A DNA stretch of 5,143 nucleotides from contig JABIUH010000255.1 of NCBI GenBank assembly GCA_018701055.1, positions 1 to 5,143 of the forward strand, written 5' to 3'. The translations under genes and the position numbers were made by a program. The DNA comes from Woeseia sp. GTDB taxonomy: Bacteria; Pseudomonadota; Gammaproteobacteria; Steroidobacterales; Woeseiaceae. The notes beneath the pieces were generated by a model that searched no databases, had not been told where the DNA came from, and saw nothing but the letters and a program-made list of their open reading frames with translations. The number at the start of each line of letters is the position of its first letter. Within the stretch, counting starts at the first letter, position 1. This document shows, one piece after another, positions 1-5,143 of the stretch.

Positions 1-55
1 AAGATTCGAGAGGTGTTGTGCAACGGCAATAGTCGGCTTTGCGAGTACCTAACTT

Positions 56-60
56 GGTGA
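56..60 (+). promoter_or_regulatory. weak ribosome binding site for the small exported protein
   Basis: GGTGA, an imperfect Shine-Dalgarno match, lies eight bases before ATG 69. TTG 39 has no comparable site upstream, so this supports the shorter protein with the clean signal peptide. The last three bases also form a TGA that closes a frame open from base 1. Confidence 0.4.
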
Positions 61-68
61 TCAGATTT

Positions 69-563
69 ATGGGCGTTTTTCGTTTGCGAGATGGAATTGT
101 GGTTGTCGTCTTGTTGGCGTTCGTCGCTAGTCCTGCAGCCATCGCAAGGAGCAATTCCGAAAATCCCGATACGCCCCTTAGACTCGCAATGTATGGATCT
201 AACAGTAATGAGCGCATTAGTCTGGTAGTCCGTGGGAGAGTTAGCGACATTCTCGGGTCGAACGACTACTTTATCGCCGAAGCTGATTTTTCTGCAATAA
301 TCATTCTGTCTGATATGCGAACGCATATTGAAGAGTATGCGCGAATAGACAGTTGTCTCTTTCAGTTTGCGAGTAACGTTGACGAGAATGCGTCCGATCG
401 TCCGGAATTATCCTACGCTATTAGCAACGTATCGGCACAAGCCCCCATTATAATTCCGTGCGGTGTTATCGCGATCAGTACGCCATCTTTCAATGGTGCC
501 GAACACGGAGAATATTCGAAAGTTGGTGACGTCGGCATACTTCAACGGCCAATCGATGCGTAG
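69..563 (+). CDS. small exported protein of unknown function (164 aa)
   Basis: I do not recognise a family with confidence. The protein begins with a clear Sec signal peptide: a basic n-region (MGVFRLRDG), a hydrophobic core rich in Val/Leu (about residues 10-20) and an AIA cleavage site at residues 24-26. The mature part is about 138 residues, with alternating hydrophobic beta-type segments (ISLVVRGRVSDIL, YFIAEADFSAIIIL, IIIPCGVIAIS) and two cysteines (C96, C131) that could form a disulfide after export. The strand pattern with V-x-G-x-V is vaguely OB-fold-like, but that is only a guess. The frame can be opened from TTG 39, but ATG 69 gives a compact leader and has GGTGA at 56-60, eight bases upstream. 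The stop codon lies inside the start of the downstream amidohydrolase gene, so the two are probably translated together. The protein may be an accessory or partner of that enzyme, but the sequence does not show this. Confidence 0.7.
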   Translation: MGVFRLRDGIVVVVLLAFVASPAAIARSNSENPDTPLRLAMYGSNSNERISLVVRGRVSDILGSNDYFIAEADFSAIIILSDMRTHIEEYARIDSCLFQFASNVDENASDRPELSYAISNVSAQAPIIIPCGVIAISTPSFNGAEHGEYSKVGDVGILQRPIDA

Positions 564-2376
564 CAGCGTCATTCAATTGAGTAAATGGATCAAAGCCGGC
601 CGATTTATAGTGAAACTGCCATGCCTTCTGCATTTTTGCCTAGTTCCCATGACGATGAGTTTAGCGCTGTCAGTTTCAGCTGAGGAAGATGCGGACACTG
701 TTTTTGTAAACGGCAACATCATCACTGTCGACGATGACTTTAACATTGTTGAATCATTGGCAATCACTAACGACCGTTTCAGTTACGTCGGCTCGAGCGA
801 AGACGCGAAACATCAGATAGGTCTGAATACTCGGGTTGTTGATCTCGACGGTAAAACTGTTGTCCCGGGATTTATTGACGGCCATGCGCACATGGATCGA
901 GAGGGCTTGAAATTTATTTTGCCGTCGATGCACGGTGCGAGATCTGTCGACGACGTTCTAAGCGTGATTGCGAAGGAAGTTCGCACTAAGGAGCCGGGCG
1001 AATGGATAGTCACAATGCCGATTGGCGACTATCCATATTTTGCGAATGGCTCCGACTCTCTTGAGGAACGGCGCTATCCAACACGATGGGATCTAGATCG
1101 AGTTGCGCCGCACAATCCAGTCTACATAAAGGGGAGTTGGTACTACTGGAGCGGCAGGTCGCCAATAGTGTCGATCGCGAACAGCTATGCACTCCGACTT
1201 GCCGGCATCGATAAAGACAGTGCACCGCCTCACGACAAGATTGAAATTGTACGAGACGAGACCAGCGGCGAACCTAATGGCATCTTCAAGGAAACCGGCG
1301 CCATCGGAAGCGTTGAATACAGCCTGATGCATATTGTGCCTAAGTTCAGCGCTTCTCAACGAGAAGCGGCACTCAGAGATTCCATGCGGCGATACAATGC
1401 AGTAGGAACTACAAGTGTCTACGAAGGGCACGGCTTATCCCCTGTCGTCATCCGGGCCTACAAAAATATTAAAGAGAATGGTGATCTGACAGTGCGCAGT
1501 CACCTGGTAATGAGTCCGACTTGGGACGCATCGCCTGGCGTTGATCTCGAAAAGGCCCTCAGAAGCTGGACGGAATATGCCACTGGAAAAGGCCTGGGAG
1601 ACGACATGCTTGCTATCAGCGGTATTCATGTCTCTGCCGCCGAATCTATTCAGGATGACGTACGCAGAAACGCGAGTTCAAACCCTGGTTGGGCCGGTTA
1701 TAGCGTGGACAGCATTCTGCCCCCCAACAGCGGATCGCTGCACGATCTGTATCAGGCATCCGCTGGGTCAAATTTGCGTATTAACGCGATCACCTACAAT
1801 GATCCCACACTCGACGAAGGACTCACAATACTGGAAGAGATTAGTCGGGAGGTCGCAATCGCAGATCAGCGTACCGTATTTCAACACTTGACGTTCGTCA
1901 CCGCACGAAATATTGAAAGAATGAAGTCCTTGGGCGTCATACCCGTCCTTGTACCCGGTACAACGATTTGGAAAAACGGCTTAGGGCGAACAAAAGATCT
2001 GCCAAATGCTGAGTCGCAAACATACGTTCCGTTACAAAGCTTCGTCGACAACGACTTGAGATTTGTTATTGCGACGGACAACGTACCAATCGAGCCGTTA
2101 AAGACAATCTGGGGCGCTGTAGCACGAAAGGATCTGGAGACGGGGCACATTATTGCGCCGGGCCAGAGAATCTCGCGTGAAGATGCATTGAAAGCATTCA
2201 CGATCAACGGCGCGTATTTGACGTTTGAAGAAAAAATGAAGGGTTCGATCGAGGTGGGAAAGCTCGCCGACATGGCCGTATTGTCCGCTGATCTCTTGTC
2301 AGTGTCTGAAGATGAAATAGCGGACATTCAGGTGCTAATGACGATCGTGGGTGGTAAGACGGTATACCAGCAATAA
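556..2376 (+). CDS. exported metal-dependent amidohydrolase, YtcJ/Amidohydro_3 type (606 aa)
   Basis: This is an amidohydrolase-superfamily enzyme: a TIM-barrel metal hydrolase acting on C-N or related bonds, with no substrate readable. The N-terminal composite domain (VFVNGNIITVD) leads into the metal motif GFIDGHAHM, with H110 and H112. Later marks are GEPNGIFKETG (about 239-249), GTTSVYEGHG, a His at 444 (QHLTFVT), Asp at 508 (ATDN) and the C-terminal block ISREDALKAFTINGAY to GSIEVGKLADMAVLS that closes the composite domain. Length suits the family plus a leader. A hydrophobic stretch ends in SVSA at residues 39-42, a likely Sec cleavage site, so the mature enzyme is extracytoplasmic. ATG 556 overlaps the upstream stop by 8 bases and suggests coupling, but no good Shine-Dalgarno is seen. 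GTG 610 would give a tighter signal peptide and remains possible. The open frame reaches back to ATG 463, an unlikely 101-base overlap. The position where many relatives have HA-x-GD reads NAIT (N410), so the metal site is of a variant subfamily. Confidence 0.9.
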   Translation: MRSSVIQLSKWIKAGRFIVKLPCLLHFCLVPMTMSLALSVSAEEDADTVFVNGNIITVDDDFNIVESLAITNDRFSYVGSSEDAKHQIGLNTRVVDLDGKTVVPGFIDGHAHMDREGLKFILPSMHGARSVDDVLSVIAKEVRTKEPGEWIVTMPIGDYPYFANGSDSLEERRYPTRWDLDRVAPHNPVYIKGSWYYWSGRSPIVSIANSYALRLAGIDKDSAPPHDKIEIVRDETSGEPNGIFKETGAIGSVEYSLMHIVPKFSASQREAALRDSMRRYNAVGTTSVYEGHGLSPVVIRAYKNIKENGDLTVRSHLVMSPTWDASPGVDLEKALRSWTEYATGKGLGDDMLAISGIHVSAAESIQDDVRRNASSNPGWAGYSVDSILPPNSGSLHDLYQASAGSNLRINAITYNDPTLDEGLTILEEISREVAIADQRTVFQHLTFVTARNIERMKSLGVIPVLVPGTTIWKNGLGRTKDLPNAESQTYVPLQSFVDNDLRFVIATDNVPIEPLKTIWGAVARKDLETGHIIAPGQRISREDALKAFTINGAYLTFEEKMKGSIEVGKLADMAVLSADLLSVSEDEIADIQVLMTIVGGKTVYQQ

Positions 2377-2393
2377 TCACGCTATGACTCTTC

Positions 2394-2398
2394 AGGAG
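2394..2398 (+). promoter_or_regulatory. ribosome binding site that selects ATG 2407
   Basis: AGGAG is a strong Shine-Dalgarno match. It lies eight bases before ATG 2407 but only two before ATG 2401. The normal spacing therefore favours 2407 and removes two residues from the longest open frame. Confidence 0.75.
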
Positions 2399-2406
2399 AA
2401 ATGAGC

Positions 2407-3423
2407 ATGGACAGCAAGTGTAAATCGATCTCACGTCGTGCAGTGTTGCGGAATACTATGTTGGGCATGACGACCGCATTGGCTGGCTCGCTTATGGCAT
2501 GTGCGGGAGGAAGTGTCCGGAATCAACCGGTTTGGCTCAGCATGACGCAAAAAGAGCTGGATGACGCGTATTCCCAATTCATATACGCGCCGAATATCGG
2601 GCAGGTAATCGAACGGTGGGGATCAAACAGCGAGCTGGCAAGAGGTCGTATTGGACAACCGCTGAATTTTGCCTACGGTAGTGGAGCCGTTGAATCGTTG
2701 GATGTATACCCGACGAACCAGCCAAACGCGCCAATTCATATATTTATTCACGGCGGCGCATGGCAGCAGGGCACTGCAGAGAGTTACGCATTTCCAGCCG
2801 AGCTTTTTGTCAATGCTGGTGTGCACTACGTCGTACCCAATTTCAGTTGGATTCAGGACGTCGGCGATAGCCTGTATCCGATTGTCGACCAACTCCGCCG
2901 GGCAATTGGGTGGGTCTATCAGAATGCGGACAAATTTGGCGGTGACGCTGATTCTCTCTTTTTGTCCGGCCACTCGTCGGGTGGTCATCTGGCGGGTGTC
3001 ATGTTGACGACGGACTGGGATAGTGAGGCGGGATTACCAGCCGACATCATTAAGGGAGGGCTTTGCTGTAGCGGCATGTTTGATATGAAACCTGTTCGCT
3101 TATCGTCTCGCGGCGATTACGTTGCATTTACCGATGAGATGGAATATGACATGAGTCCGATTCGGCATGTCGAAAAGTTAAGGGCGCCTCTGATCATTGC
3201 GTATGGCAGTTACGAGACTCCGGAATTCAAGCGGCAATCGGTAGAGTTTGCAGCTATTGCCGATAATGCTGGGAAATCCGTAAAACTGATTCTTGCCGAG
3301 CACTACAATCACTTTGAAATCATAGAAACGCTGGCGAATCCGCATGGTGTGCTCGGTCAAGCAGTGCTCGAACAGATGATGACCATCCGTCATTCGAATC
3401 GTCAGGCACAACTTTCAACATGA
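2407..3423 (+). CDS. Tat-exported alpha/beta hydrolase lipoprotein, arylformamidase/esterase-like (338 aa)
   Basis: This is an alpha/beta hydrolase of the esterase/lipase group that includes kynurenine (aryl)formamidases. HGGAW (H115 onward) is the oxyanion-hole motif. GHSSGGH carries the nucleophile at S190. The block YGSYETPEFKRQS supplies a likely acid (E270, where relatives often have Asp or Glu), and HFEIIETL supplies the catalytic His (H302). The N-terminal LDDAYSQFIYAPN segment and the stretch RRAIGWVYQNADKFGGD resemble arylformamidase-type proteins from memory. The leader has a twin-arginine motif (SRRAVLR, residues 9-15), a hydrophobic segment and LMAC with C32 as a possible lipidation cysteine, so the product is probably a Tat-exported lipoprotein. 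Arylformamidases of tryptophan breakdown are normally cytoplasmic, so the true substrate is probably an ester or amide met outside the cytoplasm. It starts 30 bases after the amidohydrolase on the same strand, with its own strong ribosome binding site, and probably shares its operon. Confidence 0.88.
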   Translation: MDSKCKSISRRAVLRNTMLGMTTALAGSLMACAGGSVRNQPVWLSMTQKELDDAYSQFIYAPNIGQVIERWGSNSELARGRIGQPLNFAYGSGAVESLDVYPTNQPNAPIHIFIHGGAWQQGTAESYAFPAELFVNAGVHYVVPNFSWIQDVGDSLYPIVDQLRRAIGWVYQNADKFGGDADSLFLSGHSSGGHLAGVMLTTDWDSEAGLPADIIKGGLCCSGMFDMKPVRLSSRGDYVAFTDEMEYDMSPIRHVEKLRAPLIIAYGSYETPEFKRQSVEFAAIADNAGKSVKLILAEHYNHFEIIETLANPHGVLGQAVLEQMMTIRHSNRQAQLST

Positions 3424-3553
3424 ACCGACCATCGAAATTTACTAGATCACCGGCTTTCAACGCTGGGTTGACGCACGCTACAAGTATTGAGCATTAAGCA
3501 AGCCCAATTCGTATTTCCAGCGTCATCGCTTCTAGCGATTGGCCGGTGGCAAT
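3424..3553. other. convergent intergenic region, no gene
   Basis: These 130 bases separate the stop of the alpha/beta hydrolase from the stop of the convergent MBL-fold gene. I see no credible coding frame. A weak stem TCAAC/GTTGA with a five-base loop lies at 3457-3471, and a denser cluster of inverted repeats lies at the right end (see the separate entry). No long T-tract is present on either strand. Confidence 0.7.
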
Positions 3554-3564
3554 CTAATCGCTGG
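3517..3564. terminator. possible two-way terminator: nested inverted repeats between convergent genes
   Basis: An outer pair CCAGCG (3517-3522) and CGCTGG (3559-3564) encloses a perfect hairpin ATCGCT-TCT-AGCGAT (3525-3539) and a second stem GATTG(g)CC/GGCAATC (3537-3554). AGCGATT (3534-3540) can instead pair with AATCGCT (3556-3562), so alternative folds compete. The element overlaps the last codons of the MBL-fold gene. Its position between two convergent stops suggests transcription termination in both directions. It lacks a clear U-tract, so a classical intrinsic terminator is not proven. Confidence 0.35.
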
Positions 3565-4447
3565 CTTCGCCCTCAGCAATCTGGAGATATACACCGGTAA
3601 CGTTCAATAAGAACCATTCGTCCCAACGTTTCAAGTAGTTGAATTCGGCCATCGACCCCAACAGGATTTGTTGCGTTTCTTCGAGCGTCTTGCCTTCGCT
3701 AATTGCGTTTTCTACTTGACTGATGAGCGTGGTCAAATAGTCAATGTAGTTCCGAACGTCCTGCTTCTCGCCAAGTGCCGCATGGCCGGGCACAACTAGG
3801 TCAAAATCCAGGGCCATGGCCTTTTCTAGCTGCGGAATATACTTTTTAATTGGCCGGCCCAGCGTCATGAACCCAACCTGCTTTATGCTGGCGACATCAA
3901 CCAAATGGATGGTACGGTCTTCGACGAAGTGCGCAACGATCAGGCTGTCTGTGTGCCCTGATCCCAGCGAGATCAAATTGACCGTCTTGTCGCCAATCTT
4001 TAAAACAAATTTGTCGCTAAACGCTATATCGGGCAGTACGATTTCTCTCTTGCTCATCCATTGTTGCGTGCGTTCCTCCTCAAGGATTTCGGCTTCGGCA
4101 TTTTCATGGGCAATGATTATGGCGCCTCCTTCCTTGAACAACTTGCTGCCACCGATATGGTCGTAGTGCGAATGCGAGAAGATTACGTACTTGACGGGTT
4201 GATTGAACCGTTTGGCCAGCTCGTTCTTGAGCCAAAGTGCAGACTTCGGCTCAACTGTGTCAACCACGACAATTCCTTCGTCGGTAACTAGCACGGTGCC
4301 GAAATGATTGCCTCCAGTGCCGCCTCTGAAATGGTACAGATCGTCTGTTAACCGGTTCAATGAGAAGTCTTTTTCGTCTTGTGCTTTGAGCTGAGAATTT
4401 GGAATCACCAGGATCGATGCCAGCGCAATTAAGGCGATTCTCATCAT
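3554..4447 (-). CDS. exported metallo-beta-lactamase-fold hydrolase (297 aa)
   Basis: This is a zinc hydrolase of the MBL fold. The metal motif is complete: H92, H94, D96 and H97 in SHSHYDHIGG, H165 in GSGHTDS, D184 in HLVDVAS (bridging Asp position as in glyoxalase II-like enzymes) and H222 in VVPGHA. GGNHFGTVLVTDEGIVVVDT before the motif is the usual first strand pair. An Asp rather than Cys at 184 argues against a classical B1 beta-lactamase. Substrates of such proteins range from thioesters to lactones and cannot be chosen here. MMRIALIALA with a following hydrophobic core and LKA at residues 20-22 form a Sec signal peptide, so the enzyme should be periplasmic. The open frame extends to 4609, but ATG 4447 has GGAG nine bases upstream and begins directly at the signal peptide, and the longer form would overlap the upstream gene by more than 100 bases. 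It follows the LVIVD-repeat gene by 49 bases and is probably co-transcribed. Confidence 0.9.
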   Translation of the reverse strand: MMRIALIALASILVIPNSQLKAQDEKDFSLNRLTDDLYHFRGGTGGNHFGTVLVTDEGIVVVDTVEPKSALWLKNELAKRFNQPVKYVIFSHSHYDHIGGSKLFKEGGAIIIAHENAEAEILEEERTQQWMSKREIVLPDIAFSDKFVLKIGDKTVNLISLGSGHTDSLIVAHFVEDRTIHLVDVASIKQVGFMTLGRPIKKYIPQLEKAMALDFDLVVPGHAALGEKQDVRNYIDYLTTLISQVENAISEGKTLEETQQILLGSMAEFNYLKRWDEWFLLNVTGVYLQIAEGEASD

Positions 4448-4456
4448 GTTGGATAG

Positions 4457-4462
4457 CTCCGT
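4457..4462 (-). promoter_or_regulatory. ribosome binding site for the MBL-fold gene
   Basis: On the - strand this reads ACGGAG. The GGAG core ends nine bases before ATG 4447 and twelve before the adjacent ATG 4444, which favours 4447. It decides against the longer frame that begins at 4609 within the neighbouring gene. Confidence 0.65.
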
Positions 4463-4478
4463 TATATCTAAGTTATAT
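4461..4478 (-). repeat. tandem heptamer ATATAAC x2, 11-base period
   Basis: On the - strand, ATATAAC occurs at 4478-4472 and again at 4467-4461, separated by four bases. The second copy abuts the ribosome binding site of the MBL-fold gene. The period is close to one helical turn, which would suit a regulator binding one face, but A/T-rich heptamers can recur by chance in so short a gap. Confidence 0.55.
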
Positions 4479-4500
4479 GGTCGTATCTGAGAATTGCTAA
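4472..4500 (-). promoter_or_regulatory. weak candidate sigma-70 promoter for the MBL-fold gene
   Basis: On the - strand, TTAGCA (4500-4495, four of six matches to TTGACA) and TATAAC (4477-4472, five of six to TATAAT) are 17 bases apart. Transcription would start near 4465, giving a very short leader that still contains the ribosome binding site. The -35 element overlaps the stop of the upstream gene. It may be an internal promoter, or chance in A/T-rich sequence. Confidence 0.25.
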
Positions 4501-5143
4501 TGACGCGGCCAGGCTTCATTTGGCGGATCGAAACTCGGTTTACCAAGAACGGGGCTCGACAAGCAATAAATGCCATGATTCGTGAAGAGCCAAAACAGAT
4601 TACGATCATATTCGACGTATACGCCGTGAGACAAATTGCCCATTGCGTAACTCACCACACGTTTTTCATCGAAGCGTGGCACAAAATAGGCTGCAATTTC
4701 GGGATTCTGAATATCACTAACGTCGAATACCTGCAATCCTGCGTTGTAGAAATTAAACGGCAAGATACCGTCTCTAGGTGTGCCAGGTTGTGTGTAGTAG
4801 CCCGTACGTTTTGGGCCGAAACTACCGCGCCGCTGGCAAAAATCAGTAAATTCCGCCTCCGATGGGGGTGAGGGTCTGGGCAATACGCCAATTACTGTTG
4901 GATTCGCCGGATCATTTACGTCAATCATGAAAATATCTTTGTAAGGTTCCCAGCAATCCTCGTTTAAAGGATATCCACTGGTATAAACGATGCCGGTTTT
5001 TTCAACTTGTGATACGTCAACGTAGTCGCTTTCGACGCCTGCAACGTTAGGTTCAAATTCTATGTGTCCTACAGTTCGCATTGCTGATGGGTCAGAAATG
5101 TCAACGACATAAAAGCCAAGTCCCCCCATTGCCGCGTAGCCAT
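4497..5143 (-). CDS. LVIVD-repeat protein, C-terminal part (cut by window end)
   Basis: The frame stays open to the right edge (codons for GYAA precede the first Met at 5129), so this is the last 215 or so residues of a longer protein and Met 5129 is very probably internal. Three repeat units of the LVIVD type are visible: FYVVDISDPSAMRTVGHI (about residues 6-23 counted from that Met), IFMIDVNDPANPTVIGVL (66-83) and LQVFDVSDIQNPEIAAYF (132-149). Each has a hydrophobic strand, D-[IV]-x-D, a Pro or Asn turn and a second strand, as in beta-propeller-like surface or periplasmic proteins of this family. C59 and C98 lie in the long insert between the second and third repeats' surroundings and could form a disulfide. 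The end (VYVEYDRNLFWLFTNHGIYCL) looks like a closing blade. The function of such proteins is generally unknown. The export signal, if any, lies outside the window. The MBL-fold gene follows after 49 bases on the same strand. Confidence 0.85.
   Translation of the reverse strand, partial: GYAAMGGLGFYVVDISDPSAMRTVGHIEFEPNVAGVESDYVDVSQVEKTGIVYTSGYPLNEDCWEPYKDIFMIDVNDPANPTVIGVLPRPSPPSEAEFTDFCQRRGSFGPKRTGYYTQPGTPRDGILPFNFYNAGLQVFDVSDIQNPEIAAYFVPRFDEKRVVSYAMGNLSHGVYVEYDRNLFWLFTNHGIYCLSSPVLGKPSFDPPNEAWPRH

Noticed and set aside
1..60. Possible tail of an upstream + strand gene (frames open from base 1 to TGA 58-60 or TAA 50-52)
   Set aside because: Both frames are under 20 codons long and neither matches a recognisable protein end, so no upstream gene can be supported.
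463..555. N-terminal extension of the amidohydrolase from ATG 463
   Set aside because: It would overlap the small exported protein by 101 bases and put 31 residues before an already long signal region. It is best explained as an open frame without function.
1881..2327. 148-codon open frame on the - strand inside the amidohydrolase gene
   Set aside because: It lies antisense to a strongly supported enzyme core, has no family features, and is a shadow of the coding strand.
3816..4166. 116-codon + strand open frame opposite the MBL-fold gene
   Set aside because: It is antisense to the conserved metal-binding region, and its translation shows no recognisable domain.
3554..4447. Classical metallo-beta-lactamase antibiotic resistance gene
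   Set aside because: The motif has Asp (D184) where B1 enzymes have Cys, and the context is degradative. The broad MBL-fold hydrolase label is safer.
4448..4609. N-terminal extension of the MBL-fold protein from ATG 4609
   Set aside because: It overlaps the LVIVD gene in another frame and would bury the signal peptide at residue 55. ATG 4447 has a good ribosome binding site.
1..5143. Mobile element, CRISPR array or defence system
   Set aside because: No transposase, integrase, terminal repeats, spaced direct repeats or defence-type domains are visible in any frame.

Overview
The window looks like part of a Gram-negative bacterial chromosome of roughly balanced base composition. Most likely it comes from a proteobacterium, possibly an environmental gammaproteobacterium, but no ribosomal or housekeeping marker is present to fix the taxon. 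The evidence for Gram-negative is indirect: Sec signals, a Tat lipoprotein-type leader, and protein families common in degradative proteobacteria. I see no mobile elements, CRISPR arrays, tRNA or rRNA.

Layout: two gene groups converge. On the + strand, a small exported protein of unknown function (69-563) overlaps by 8 bases the start of a large exported metal-dependent amidohydrolase of the YtcJ/Amidohydro_3 type (556-2376). After 30 bases follows an exported alpha/beta hydrolase related to arylformamidases/carboxylesterases (2407-3423), with a twin-arginine leader and a lipobox. A gap of 130 bases (3424-3553) is rich in inverted repeats and separates the convergent groups. On the - strand, reading inward from the right edge, are the C-terminal part of an LVIVD-repeat beta-propeller-like protein (4497-5143, cut by the window end) and, 49 bases downstream of it, an exported metallo-beta-lactamase-fold hydrolase (3554-4447).

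Working together: the four complete genes all carry N-terminal export signals, and three encode hydrolases of different folds (amidohydrolase TIM barrel, alpha/beta hydrolase, MBL). The simplest reading is a locus for extracytoplasmic hydrolysis of amide, ester or lactone compounds. The substrate cannot be read from the sequence, and a shared pathway for the two convergent groups is inference from proximity only.

Start choices matter here. The longest open frames of four genes begin upstream of the likely starts. Ribosome binding sites and signal peptides favour ATG 69, ATG 556 (less certain), ATG 2407 and ATG 4447 (- strand).
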